A stretch of 64,000 nucleotides of DNA from Lytechinus pictus (GCF_037042905.1 NC_087258.1:7418501-7482500), one strand, 5' to 3'; positions 48,801 through 60,439 are shown, numbered from the stretch's first letter. Made by a program: numbers and translations. Notes: generated from the letters alone by a model not told the origin.

Positions 48801-50702
48801 GAATTTAGTTTTTGAACAACGATTTCCCAGAAATTAAGAGCGAAACAGGTAAATTATCTCGATAATGCACCCCAAGAGGTTTTTAATAATGTTCTTGCTA
48901 AAAACCTTCTTAAAAATGTTATATCTTTCCTGTTATGTTTTCCTTCATGTGTCTGAATCTGAAGACTACATGAGGTCATGAGGTTATTAATAATGTCAGA
49001 TCAATAACGAATTCGAGATAATAGGCGAACGAACCAACTGAGCCGTAGCAGCGCGGCGACATTACATTCTGAATGTGCGTTGGCGGCTTGGCGCTGCGAT
49101 GCGTGCACTCACTCAATGCTCACAAATATAGCCAACTGAATGCCCTTTTCTGTTTTGTTTACAAAGTATACCATGCATGTACAGTTGAACAATCACCATT
49201 TTCATGCATTGTAAACAACAGCCAACGCAGGTACAATTGAGATTAGCATTGGGACTTTGAACAATACTCGAACTGAAAAGGGACTGAAACCTATATCTTG
49301 TCATAATCTGGCATGTCTGGAGGTGTGTCTTGATAACATTGTGAACGCTATCTTGGCAAGACAATGCTGCTCGCCGCCAATTCGAAATTGAAGCCATACT
49401 TTTATTCGAATGGAGGATCGCGATCGCTGAAATACAGTCGTCTGTAGATGAAGATCATTACTACGTAATTTCAGTTGGTAAGTTATGAACATCTTTGTGA
49501 TATTAGAGTGGTATGGTGCTTTTATAATTTTCCATACGTGCGCATGCATTATTAGCTACTCAACTCCAACATGTCACCATAGTCCATACATCATCTTCTT
49601 ACAGACCAGCGTCTGGTAGATGATGTAGATGAACATCTCATTCTCATATCATGATTTAGATTCCCAGGAATTGATTTTCCGTTTGAACATATTTGCAATA
49701 ATGCTTGGCATGCTCACTAAATATTACTGAGTGGATCGGTATATGCCGCCCAATTAGGTAGCACGTGTTTCCTGACTTTCCTCTCTCCCATATTATGTAT
49801 GAATGAAGTCTTTATACAACCAAAACATTAGTGATAAATCATTTAAAGTTAATATGAAGAGCGCACATTATCGAACCACGACTACGATATATATATACCC
49901 CATTATATACCCTAGCTCTTTCCCTACTATATTCTGTTTGATGGAAATTATATTAATTTCAATAATTACGGTATGACTAATCCATTTATCGATATAGGCC
50001 TTTGATCATCTCATTAAAGTATACATCCAAAGAATCAAAAGTATTTTATAATGACTTTATGTGGTCATCATTGTAAAGGGGAAGTATTACTAATCAGATA
50101 TATAACTTCACTTTTCAAAATAGTGATCAGAGATTGCAGAAATCAGCTCTCAAAAATGATTTATTTTCATGCCATATTTCTGCCTTCCACCGGTCCTCTT
50201 GCGAGCTCCAGCTGAGTGACGTCACACAATGAGCAGTGAGCAGCTGAGCTGACAGCAGCCCATTGGAGACGATCTTTCCAATCAGCGTTTTTTGCTCTTA
50301 GAATTGTTTATTCCTCTTAAGATTGGTCTTGTTATATAGATAAAAGTTTGAATTTACTGAACAGTGAAAAAAAGTGCACATTTAACGTATTTTGGTGACC
50401 GATATTTAGCTTAGAATTTTTTTTTTTTTTCAAGAAATATAGGTGAATAAACAAAGCATATTTTCACGTAGAAATCACACTTGCGTCACATTAATGTTAT
50501 AGTCAATATAAAGCATAGACATTCTTCTTTATGACTGAACAAAAATTATGAAATTTCATTAAGTAGCAAAGTCAGGAATCACAAAAAAAACACGGCAATA
50601 TCCATCGCGAAATGACTGAAATTGCAGTTGAATTGCCGAAGCATTATTAGGAAACAGCGGCGAGCGGACTTTCTTTCATATATCTTAAAAATGCCTTCCT
50701 GT

Positions 50703-50785
50703 TAGGGCGATGGTCTGTGGCCAAATGCGTTGGCCATTGTTTTGTCATGTGCGAGGACCCTGGTTCGAAACTCGGATTTTTTTTT
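50703..50785 (+). repeat. Degenerate tRNA-like sequence or SINE head
   Basis: GGGCGATGGTCTGTGGCC resembles an A box region. GAGGACCCTGGTTCGAAAC matches a B box and is followed by a T10 run, which could end RNA polymerase III transcription. No full cloverleaf can be drawn. Confidence 0.4.
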
Positions 50786-50965
50786 TCTGGGTATTTTTTT
50801 TTTATTCCTTCCCCGTCCCTACCCATCTTTTTTTTCTCTTTTTATTTTCTTGTGAAATTCTATTCAGACCTGTATTTATCAAATCTTGCTTCTTAATTGC
50901 TGCTTTTGATTTTCAAGTTCTTGATTAGATTATTTCTACTCTTATTTGGGATGGGAGGGGTAGAG

Positions 50966-51309
50966 TTAAAAGTCAAGTCCACATCAACTAAAAATTATTT
51001 GAATAGAGTGATTTCCCTTGTTGTTTTTACTCAAAACAGTCATATACACAAAACAATGATATGCAAATTAGAGTTGTCACTCACATCACATTCGTTTCTA
51101 TTTTTTGTGGCATTTTGTTTTTTATTCTTTGCAGATTTGACGATAGGAAACTCTTCATCTGATCACAATAGGTTATATTTACGGAACTGTTAAAATAGTA
51201 ATTATATAAATTTGAATCAAAGTTTTTATGAAATTTCCTGCAATATCTTGTTATTTTTCTTTAAATTCAAATGAATTTTTGATTGCGTGGACTTCTCCTT
51301 TACTCTTAA
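50966..51309. mobile_element. TTAA-bounded non-autonomous element
   Basis: Left end TTAAAAGTCAAGTCCAC, right end GTGGACTTCTCCTTTACTCTTAA. The next 15-20 bases (CAACTAAAAATTATTTGAA against TTCAAATGAATTTTTGATTG) are also inverted. TTAA at both ends suggests piggyBac-type mobilisation. Confidence 0.55.
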
Positions 51310-52260
51310 TGTAGGGAATGCATAGCAAAATTTATCCAGAAACAAAATTGTCTTAGAATATGCAAATCAGTAATTGGACACATGTTCACTTTTCTTTCAT
51401 CCAGGCCACTTCCTCACATCCACCAGGCTTTCAGTCTGATGATGAACCATCACACAACATTCACAGTGCTTCACAATAAATATTTCACTTCTGTTCATAC
51501 ATGCAATAAATATTGTGGAAAACAAATAAAAGGCGTACCCATATTCAAATACCGTTTAAAAGGACAAATATATTATACCTTTCGAGAAAAATCAGCACGT
51601 TAAATATCTGATAACAAAACATAATTATGGGGCACTGCAAGAAACTTATGTTCAATTGCAAATCAAGCGTAAGTCTTAAATTCAAATTCAAGCGTAATAA
51701 GGTCGAGTTGCAATCGCAATTCAACTACATGTTTAATCAAAGGACTTTCCCTTGATTTGGGACGTGTGATTGAGTATAACATTTCTCGCAAAATGCCCTA
51801 GTAACATTAAAATTGTTCTTTCGTTTTAAATTGTGTGTTATTATTTTTGACAAGCTGTATTCCTGTCCGAGTAAAATTTCTTAGTTCTCTCCAAAACTGT
51901 GCTCAAAATTGTTTCCAAGATTGATAAAGAAATTTTTTCTTTTGTATCATTATCATTCCACAACTTGCAAACCGTAGGTCCTGGAAAGAGTGAAGAAAAA
52001 AATGGATATATCCAAATCATAGTAAAAGGACATGATGGAATCTCCCAGATTGAGGTAGCAAGCAGAGACCAGAAGTCACCAGAGTTAGCAATTGTGCAGA
52101 TCTGTGTGTAGAAGAGAGAAAAAAAGAAATAGTTTAAATAATCAAATCAAAGTATGAATTTAATTATCGTGATGATTGATGACGTGCGGTGGCATGTAAT
52201 TCCCGGTCAACAACAAATGATAGTAGGTTTAGACACCTGAAAAGTTCCACTCAGAACACT

Positions 52261-52430
52261 GGTGCTCTACCTCAAGTGATGTTTGTGTAGGCCCCACTCC
52301 ACTTCACTACCGCTACACTACCGTACATGTACGCCACACCTACCCGGGTAAGTGTGTAGCGTAGTGTAGGCTGTAGCAGTACTCCAGTAGTGAAGTGGAG
52401 ACTACACGAACATCACTTGAGGTACGGTGC
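52261..52430. repeat. Imperfect palindrome, about 170 bp
   Basis: TACCTCAAGTGATGTTTGTG, TAG and CCACTTCACTA at 52268-52310 are mirrored at 52386-52430, with GTAGCGTAGTGTAGG-like blocks in between. Probably a foldback element. Confidence 0.65.
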
Positions 52431-52547
52431 TCTCTGAGTCTCTGTGTCATTACAAAGATTGCATTTATCTTCATTGTTGAAGGCATTACGCATACATATA
52501 TGCAGCAACACTCTAATCAGAAAGAAACACCAGACTCTAATTTTGGC

Positions 52548-53165
52548 CCACCCAAGGGTTCATTACATGCCGCCGCGCACAGAAAATTCAAGCAATAGAA
52601 GTCGTGGACCCAAGAAGTGAGATCCCAGCACGCGCGACCCACTAGTTAGAAATCCACTGCCAAACGCGGTTAGTGGTTAGTATACTAATACTAACCTCGC
52701 AATACGTACTAGTAGTATACTAATACTAACCTCGCAATACGTGTGAGTGATTTTGGCCAGGAATCAGGGTAATCACTGCTGAAAATTTGTCTGGCTTCAT
52801 GACATCGGCATCATGGTGATATAATTCTGTGTATAATAAAAACTTAAACATTCCTCTGAAACAGCAGATTTTCAGCCATGGTCCATACCACTCAGTGCTC
52901 CTAAATAATTTAATTGCCTGCCTGAGTCCTGACCAGTTTTAGAAATCTGAAGAAAAAATCTGCTGGAATTGTGCCACTCACACGTATTAAGTATACTAAC
53001 CCCGCACCACGAACCGCGTTTGGCAGTGGATTTCTAACTAGTGGGTCGCGCGTGCTTAGCCTGGAGGCGTCTGGGATCTCACTTCTTGGGTCCACAACAC
53101 ACGACTTCTATGGCTTGATTTTTCTGTGCGTGGCGGCATGTAATGAACCCTTGCCTTGGGTGGAA
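52548..53165. mobile_element. Foldback element with about 190-bp arms
   Basis: Left arm (from 52548) CCACCCAAGGGTTCATTACA, GCCGCCGCGCACAGAAAA, GGACCCAAGAAGTGAGATCC and CACTAGTTAGAAATCCACTG is mirrored by the right arm ending at 53165. The right arm has small insertions. Within the left arm a segment of about 35 bp (AGTATACTAATACTAACCTC with GCAATACGT) is repeated in tandem. No transposase seen. Confidence 0.8.
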
Positions 53166-55829
53166 TTGTACAAAAACATTATTTCTAAAATAAAAACTTT
53201 TTAATTTTAATAGTAGTTATGCCAAAATGCATGATTCTAAACTTATATCAGATCTGTATCTGTCATCTGACCTGAATGCATCGTCAGAACAAGTACAGTT
53301 TCCAAACATGCTTACCTTGACTTTTGACTGGATCAAACAGCGTAGCCTGCAACATGCATCGGGAGCAAGTGAATGGGACCGTGCAGCTTGGAGTTTTTCA
53401 ATAGTTAGTAGAGCAACACAACGAAGTCGAAGACTGTCGAGTGGACAGAATCGATCTTTCCAGTTCACAATTCAATAAAAAACGGGCAAAATAACACAGT
53501 TCTGGTTCCCTTATAGTCTGAAGTTGTCGAAAACAGAATTCGGATGTCACATTACATGAAGAAAACGGTAAATTCGGAAGATATTGAAGAGGTCAGTAAG
53601 GTGATTCAGTGTATTATGCACAGAGGGTGAGAGGGATGATGAGCTCGATTATTGTGTGACGTCATTATTCTCGACTGTTTTCACTGCGTGAACTGTCGGT
53701 CTGGGGGGCGGCTGGGGGGCTTAGAATGGTCTCTAATAATTTCATTTCTTGCATTTCCACGACATCGATAAGACTTTTTAGTGACATATTTGTGTATAAA
53801 AAGACAAGACCTTTCCATTCATATATAATTTGTCTATAATCATCACTTTCGTGAATTTTCTTTGTGTGTATACTTTAACAATTCCTGGTTTGATATTCTG
53901 ATAATGTCCATTGTGTAGAACAAGATCTCGAAACTATTTTTATTCCGTATCTCGAGTTCGATATGCACACGTAGTTGTTAGATTATAAACATCATTTTGA
54001 CGTATGGGTTGATATGACAAGTTGACACGCTCAAAATCAGACTTTGAACTGAAGGAATCCGTCACGTAAGCACAATTCCAGTATTTGTGCCCGGGGGGGG
54101 GGGGGGGGGGGCCACTTACATTGACGAGTGGATACCATGCGCGACCAAAAAAACACGTAAAAAGGATGTCCTTTTCACGATAGGGCATGTTACGTACGTA
54201 ACGTGATAAGGGTGTCAAAAACACAAAAATAATGAAAAAAGGGTGTCTATTTCGCTAGGAAAATTACGTGTTTAGGGTCGAATTTGCGGGAATGATAAAA
54301 CAAAATTAAAATGTTTTATAAAGGATGTCCATTTTGCCCAAACACTTCGTGTTTAGAGTCCGATTTGCGCGAGGTGTAGAAAGTGGGGTCGTACTAAACC
54401 AAATAAGGTAAAGCCGACGACCGAAGGACCCGTAACAATAAAACATTCCTGTACTTGTTTAGGGGTTCATTTCAGGGAATATTTGCCAAGAGTATCGTTT
54501 TGTTTCCAATACTTGTTAAGGGTAGGGTTTCACGCGCCAATACTTGTTAAGGGGTGCATTTTCAGAATATGGAAATTACGTGTTTAGGGTGCTTTTCGAG
54601 ACTCAATGGTCGCGCATGGTATCCACTCGTGAATGGAAGTGGCCCCCCGGGTATTTGTGTTGAATTAGTAATCCAATTTCATGATCTTTGTGTATTATAT
54701 ACATATAGAAAATTACTTACCAGTGATGATTTATTAAATCTATCAGACCTCACCCTATTAAACACTGACACAATTATATTATTAACAAATAATGTCCGGG
54801 GCCACTATCCCCCTCCCCGACAAGCGATGTATACGCGTGTGAAAGACATAAAAGGTATCAAAATTGCCAAAACCCCCAAACAAACAAAACAAATCAAAAT
54901 CTAGAAATGGAATATACTTTTCAACATCCTGGAACATATAAATGTACCCCTTTCGTGATACTAAAGTATTTGAGGCATTACTTATAGTGGGGGAAAACAT
55001 AACAAAATACAAGTTTGGTGTCCACCTTGTAACCACACTTGGCATGTAAAAAAATGGGTGTTAGCAATGCAAACAATATAGTTCTGGAGGTCAAGGAGCG
55101 TCAAATTAATTAGTCATGTGAGGCCGTTTCCATCGTTTCAAGACAATACAAATGAGTCTAATATTTAGGTTACGATGTAGGTATGGTCATCACAATGGCC
55201 CCTTTTGTGACGTGTGCTCACGTGATTTAACATGAATCGAAGTCGAATCAGTACACCAGTCACATCGCGAGGCCGACTCTTTCGCTGATAATAATTTGCA
55301 CAGTGATCGTACACAGTTACGATCTGCTTTTGGTTTGAGAGCGGTGTTTTGTGTGTGACCGGGTATTTTCGTTTCTAACAAAATTTGTTTAATGCAGACA
55401 CTTTGTTATCTCGGCATGTGATAGCGGAAATACAAACCCCTAAACCACTTCATGACAATTCCTATAAATTTCCACCTCCATTATGTCTATAGGCCTAATA
55501 TGGACAATTATCCAGTTTTAATATGGATTTCAAACAATGTATTTCGATGTTGATGCTCAACGAAATGACCGTCTATAGAGAGAATGTTATATGCTGACGT
55601 TTGGACTTTTACGTTAACTTGAATTTATATTTGTATTTTCTTCTTTCTTGTTGCCAGTGCCTGGAAATCCCAGCCTCTATTCTATAGTTTCTGCACAGAA
55701 CTAAATATAGTCGACAGTTTTAGTTGGCAATACTTTATTGGACATTGCAACATTGGCCGACAATTCAGTAAGCCCTTAATCACAAGCCAATCTCAACAGT
55801 ATATTGCCTATTCCGAAAGAGGGCGACAG
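53166..55829. other. No exon recognised before the stalk exon
   Basis: Apart from the element at 54090-54651, ordinary AT-rich sequence. Overlapping opposite-strand frames at 53217-53478 have no recognisable family. Confidence 0.4.
54090..54651. mobile_element. 562-bp non-autonomous element with 8-bp target duplication (hAT-like)
   Basis: Ends CCCGGGGGGCCACTT followed by ACGAGTGGATACCATGCGCG are inverted over about 45 bp. TATTTGTG is present directly outside both ends (54082-54089 and 54652-54659), an 8-bp duplication as made by hAT transposases. The interior repeats TACTTGTTAAGGG and ACGTGTTTAGGGT phrases. The left end has an expanded G-tract. Confidence 0.85.
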
Positions 55830-55997
55830 ACATGGATACGACAACGACAATTCCTCCTGAATTTGCTGACGTTACTTCCACAACAGCACTGGAGGCCAGG
55901 CTGCAATCGGTCTCATCAGAAGTCGTTTCTCCAGAATTAGATAGAACATCAGAATCCATTGTTTCCAGATTCACATCCTTTGCCACAGAAACTATAG
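55830..55997 (+). CDS. Ser/Thr-rich extracellular stalk exon
   Basis: Encodes about 56 residues rich in Thr, Ser, Glu and Val (MDTTTTIPPEFADVTSTT... ending FATETI), like an O-glycosylated stalk. The donor is a near-perfect GTGAGT at 55998 in phase 1. If the AG at 55828-55829 is the acceptor, the exon starts in phase 1 and is a 168-bp 1-1 cassette. That AG has a weak pyrimidine tract, and another in-frame phase-1 AG lies at 55798-55799, so the 5' edge is uncertain. The ATG at 55832 could also be a translation start, but the product would then lack a signal peptide. It splices in frame to 57231 and then to the membrane exon at 57678. Confidence 0.5.
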
Positions 55998-56084
55998 GTG
56001 AGTTTAAGATGAGGGCGCTTCAAGAGAAGGAAAGGGAAAGCTGCAAGTCAGGGAACGTGGCGCAAGTCCATGATAGCTATATAG

Positions 56085-56255
56085 TGGGTGTTTCAAAAAG
56101 CTGTTCGTAAGTTACTAGCGACTGACTGGTGACCCTTTCTTATAAGAACTACATCAACACCAATACACATCAGGTGTGTATTATTTACTACAAGAAAGAA
56201 TCACCAGTCGTTCATAAAGCCGCTCGTATCTTACAACAGCTTTATGAAACACCCA
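56085..56255. mobile_element. 171-bp MITE (TGGGTGTTTC ends)
   Basis: TGGGTGTTTCAAAAAGCTGT and the mirrored ACAGCTTTATGAAACACCCA, with CGACTGACTGGTGA and ATCACCAGTCGTTC further in. It sits in the intron after the stalk exon at 55830-55997. Confidence 0.75.
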
Positions 56256-56630
56256 TGATGCATCATTCTCAGCAGTGTGGCCTTGTAATATGAAACCATT
56301 TGAATTATGGTACTAGTAACATACAACTTCACTAATCATTATTTTCATACCGCAATAATTATGTTACCAAGTAGCTATAAACAAGTATTTTTCCTGTAGA
56401 AAAAATCGTAGTTTCTCTAAACAAATGAAATTATAGGTTAATTTATTTTATGAAATATTAAAATTTATCTAAAAGTTACATCTTAATAAGACTAGCTATT
56501 CATGCACACAGTTTGAAAGATTACACACAGATCACTCCCCCTTTGAGAAGAGGGCGTTTCAAGAGAAGGGAAGGTAGCAGGCAGGCCTAAGATATTTGAA
56601 GGGGTGGGGCAATTCCCCCTGCAATTTCTG

Positions 56631-56700
56631 TCTGCTAAGAAATAAGCAACCAGAGACAGATGGTATTTCGATCCTCTCCGAGGGGCATTGGTATGAGAGT
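56631..56700. repeat. Headless fragment of the 19378-19585 SINE
   Basis: CTGCTAAGAAATAAGCAACC, CAGAG and CCTCTCCGAGGGGCATTGGT match the body of the SINE at 19405-19490 in the same order, with a deletion and substitutions. The tRNA head is missing. Confidence 0.55.
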
Positions 56701-57230
56701 ATTATGAAGATTTTTTGTCTTGCTATCTTTGATCTTCCTCATAAGAACTGGCTTGCACTAGCAACCTTTTTTCCGTGATCAAGTGCATTAAAATTTGAGG
56801 TTGAAGGGTTGAACAGTATTTTTGTAAGTCCCCTTTCCTGCCGAAGATGGCATGATGAGAAGTGCCTCGAGCCGGAGCATCAATACTAGCTCGATGAGCC
56901 GAAGCACGGAAATAAATAAAAAGAGCGAAGAGGCAGCAATTGTGAGAGCGCCCTCTTTGGTAAGCAGCAAGTAACAGAGTAAGAAAATGGCGTAATGGTG
57001 GTGCAAGTTATAAAAATGAAAATAGTCAAGAATCTCGACTGGTGCATTTTTTGTTATGCTCTCTGATTGGTACGAGAAAGGGTCGAGACGAGTGACAAGC
57101 CAAACTCTGTTCGCACTACATGTACAAATCAATACCTAGATGGGTTACCAATAGATATGAAAAATGTATTTTGTTATTCTCTGTATATTATGATGTTGCT
57201 TTTTATCCTCCTTTTTTCTCTACATTTTAG

Positions 57231-57326
57231 GTAACGATACTCTAATTCTCAACTCAACATATAATACTGGTAACTGGAGCTCACACGTTAATGTTACGCG
57301 GACTCCAACTGAAATCGAAGACTTGG
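57231..57326 (+). CDS. N-glycosylatable stalk exon
   Basis: A 96-bp exon between a strong acceptor (TTTTTTCTCTACATTTTAG ending 57230) and the consensus donor GTAAGT at 57327. Both ends are phase 1. It encodes about 32 residues with four N-x-S/T sequons (NDT, NST, NWS, NVT) and ends TPTEIEDL. This suits a heavily glycosylated stretch just outside the membrane. It links the Ser/Thr-rich exon at 55830-55997 to the transmembrane exon at 57678 without a frame break. Confidence 0.6.
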
Positions 57327-57677
57327 GTAAGTTGAAAATAATTACAATATGAAAATGAATGAAAAGGCTGCATATGACTCTGGTAACACAAAGCTTATTT
57401 ATTGATTCTTACAACTGATCTCGTTGAGGTGGTGTTTCAGGCCATGACTTGTGTTGAAATCAATCGTATTATCACATGTAAGCTCAATCGCTAAGGTTTG
57501 CGCTCCGTACGGGACGAGGAATAATTAAAAAAAAGTACTATACCTTCCCTAATAAAACGAGACAATAAGACAGATAGTTTGCGAATTAATAGTGAATCTA
57601 ACAGTTCATAATTTTGTCTGTTGTTTCAAGACATGCAGGTCTACTAGAAATCTCTTTCTCACTCGACTTGTTTTTAG

Positions 57678-57883
57678 GTATCAAGCGCCTGGTCGTCATC
57701 CTGACCAACATCTTCGTCGTCATCGCCATCGTCATCACGTGTTTCCTCGCCTTCCACCATCGACGATGGCAGGAGAAGATGAGACGTGAACGACAGAACG
57801 TACCAATCTGTAAATACGACGTCGTTGACGTCGAGGAGGGGGAGGAGGAAAACGGCGAGGATTACGAGATCTTCGAGAAATAG
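57678..57883 (+). CDS. Terminal exon: transmembrane helix plus short acidic tail (tail C)
   Basis: Acceptor TTTTTAG ends at 57677 and the exon opens in phase 1. Sixty-seven residues follow, then a TAG stop. They form a hydrophobic helix at about residues 4-25 (LVVILTNIFVVIAIVITCFL), a basic stop-transfer block (HHRRWQEKMRRERQ), and a short tail with a Glu-rich run ending DYEIFEK; the two tyrosines lie in acidic context. It is the third transmembrane/tail exon in the locus. Its juxtamembrane W-x-x-K-M resembles that of tail A (W-N-K-K-M). It is most simply read as the end of the chain 55830-55997, 57231-57326, 57678-57883, joined to upstream phase-1 ectodomain exons. Confidence 0.65.
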
Positions 57884-58587
57884 CCCCCGTAGAGACTTTG
57901 TATTGAACTCGTCACGATTTGATAAGTGTTTGTTACACTATTAGCGTTGACTTTACACATTTCCGTGTCGGTCTGGAATCCCATTAGATGACATCTACAT
58001 GTTTCTGTTGGTCGGGCCTATGTAAAAATGTGGACCTCAATTTTCATTTTTTTAAATTAGAATATTACGTCGATGAAGATCTAACTTATAGTCCTTAACC
58101 TCCTTACATTTCACGTACATTGTTTAGGTTTCTAATATCACATCACAATTGCTCCAAAAAATTGAGAAAAAAATTAATTTGAGTGAACTTTCAATGAATT
58201 TTGAGTATGCAAGAATAGTTTGAAATACTTTATCAGCATTGCTTCAAGAAAGCGTTCTTTTTAGAAGTGGATAATGTTATTAATGTACTTTTGTAACAGA
58301 AATGCAGAGATTTTAAATATATATATACATTTTTTTTTCGAATGTTCGCTGTGAGCAGTGAGTTTAGCATTGAAGTGAAGCGACTTTAATTTGGAATAAT
58401 TCAGAACAGCAGTGCAAAATGACGAGTGGTTTTAAAAAACTAATCAATGCATTATCAAATAGGTTTTACCTTCCGACCGATATCTTGATTAACAATGATT
58501 TGATATTTTTCTCACTTTTTTTTTGGTGAAAAGGGGGTATAATTTTTCCATCTGATGCATCCTGTCTAGTGAACTTAAAATATCTGG

Positions 58588-58746
58588 GGAGCATTTCTTT
58601 CATCATCAATTTTGTCCGACATGTTGCCAGATCTGACAACTTTCCTTGAGTTTGGTTGGCTGAGAAGCGCTGTTACCACGGTAACAGTCAGATAAAACAG
58701 GACTTGTCGGATAAAACGTCCGACAAATCCTTTCATGAAACGCTCC
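58588..58746. mobile_element. Short inverted-repeat element (GGAGCRTTTC ends)
   Basis: GGAGCATTTCTTTCATCATC with TTTTGTCCGACAT at the left; mirrored CGTCCGACAAATCCTTTC with ATGAAACGCTCC at the right. Inner GTTACCACGGTAAC is a perfect palindrome. Confidence 0.65.
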
Positions 58747-59125
58747 AAGGCCTGGGTCCTAAAAAAGCAACCAATCGTTCTATATGAAGCGTATGGCAAA
58801 TCATGTTCTACAAGTTGTAAGTAAACTAAAATAACAGCAGGAATAGCAACAACAACGGCAATGGCAAAGATAGGAGGAGGAGGAGAAGGGCCAGGAGAGA
58901 AGATCACTATGCGATCCGATGCGACGCGATTTTTTTAATAAATCGCATTTTGTTTTAAATGTGAAAGTTCCAAGAAGTAAAATGATTTCATTTGAAGTTC
59001 GGCATACTTATGAATAATAAAATCATAATTTTGGGGGCAAGCCATGTGGTCGGAGTAACGTCAAAACCGGCTTCAAGTCGCAGCCGATGATGACGTAATT
59101 ACGATTTGGATTTGGAGTTGCTTTT

Positions 59126-59523
59126 GGGTGATTCCATACGTGTCGTACGGGACAGTTTGACAACAATTTCTAGTTTCTTAGCCGAATGCTTGAGCAATAA
59201 ATTATTATTTTTGGTCAATGATGAAGCTATAGTGGGTATAGTCATGTGAAAAACTAATAACCAACACAAAAAATGATTATGGGTAAATTATAGGTGAAAA
59301 ATGTATGTGTCGTACGGGACGCAGAAATGTCCCGTACGACACGCAACATTTTAAGCTCTAATTCACCTATGGACAACATATTTTTTTTGGATGTCAGTTT
59401 TTTTAATGTGTACCCAGTAGTACTTTAATATTACCACAAAGCAAATTGAAGTTCTTCGTTCGTTTGGACAGCAGGTTGAAAAATGTTGTGAAAATGACTG
59501 ATTTTTCTAGCATGGAATCGCCC
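59126..59523. mobile_element. 398-bp element with GGGYGATTCCAT ends
   Basis: GGGTGATTCCAT at 59126 and ATGGAATCGCCC ending 59523 are inverted with one mismatch. It contains GTGTCGTACGGGAC at 59140 and again as a perfect hairpin at 59307-59342. Confidence 0.6.
59307..59342. other. Perfect 14-bp hairpin GTGTCGTACGGGAC
   Basis: GTGTCGTACGGGAC, 8-base loop, GTCCCGTACGACAC, inside the element at 59126-59523. Confidence 0.8.
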
Positions 59524-60439
59524 TTTTATTCCTACAGAGAGGCTCGAACTGATTTGAATTTCGATTTCAGTAGTCTTACCACTATTTTGAATTTTGATCG
59601 CTAAGATTTTATAAAATAATGTTATTAAAATTTCTTTTGAATTCGGATCGCAACGAATCGTGTGTGCGCCGGGCTTAAATGAATTCCATTACATGTAGAA
59701 ACTCATCACGTTGTCCATGTATTACCCGTTGCCAAGTCAGGGCAGTTTTTATAATAATCATTTGATCGTCCAGACATTTATTGACAATAGTAGCAAATCT
59801 ATTGGACATTGTGAAATTTTCCCTTTCATACATCCACCAGCTTTTGCTGAATCAACCTGTATGCAGCCATCATGTGTATAGGCCCTATGCAACCATGCAT
59901 TATGTGATTATACCAGCACGCATGCAGTATATCCATTATGGCACCACCCTTTGGTTGTACATGACATTATGTGCTAATTTATCATCCTTTTCACGAACCA
60001 TCCTTATGTTTTCAGAGGTCATGAACTAATTTTGAGAAACTTGTGTTTAATTTCTAGCTTTTAGAATTTAATTTTTATTTTGAATACCAACACAAGTGAT
60101 CGATCAAGAAAAATAAAAGACAGAAATTTTACGAGATATTCAACAATTGACATCTCATTAGAAATTAACAAATTAAAATTATTCTTTGATTCTGTATTGA
60201 CTCTGACCTCTGAGACACTTCGTGATGTCGATGACCAATTATATCAATATATATATGAATGTATATTTTTATTCGATAGGATCGAAACCTTTATTTTGTA
60301 TCTTTATTATTTCAGTGCCACTGATACTTTGTGTTTAAAAGGTTCCTTCGCATACAAATCATGGCTGAGACACTCAGAAATAAGAGTGTTCATTACATTT
60401 CGATTATGAATATTCATTATCAGGTTCAGGTTGTAGGAT

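Larger units (their letters stand above)
42593..50702. other. Between tail B and stalk exons: repeats only
   Basis: AT-rich DNA with the inverted-repeat elements listed separately. No exon with splice sites and protein-like sequence was found. Confidence 0.45.

Noticed and set aside
53217..53478. Two 83-residue frames on opposite strands
   Set aside because: Mutually overlapping, no family recognised, no convincing splice sites.
60080..60409. Possible ORF1 of the retrotransposon
   Set aside because: The frame has only a TTG start, no zinc knuckle or coiled coil, and no recognisable ORF1 domain.
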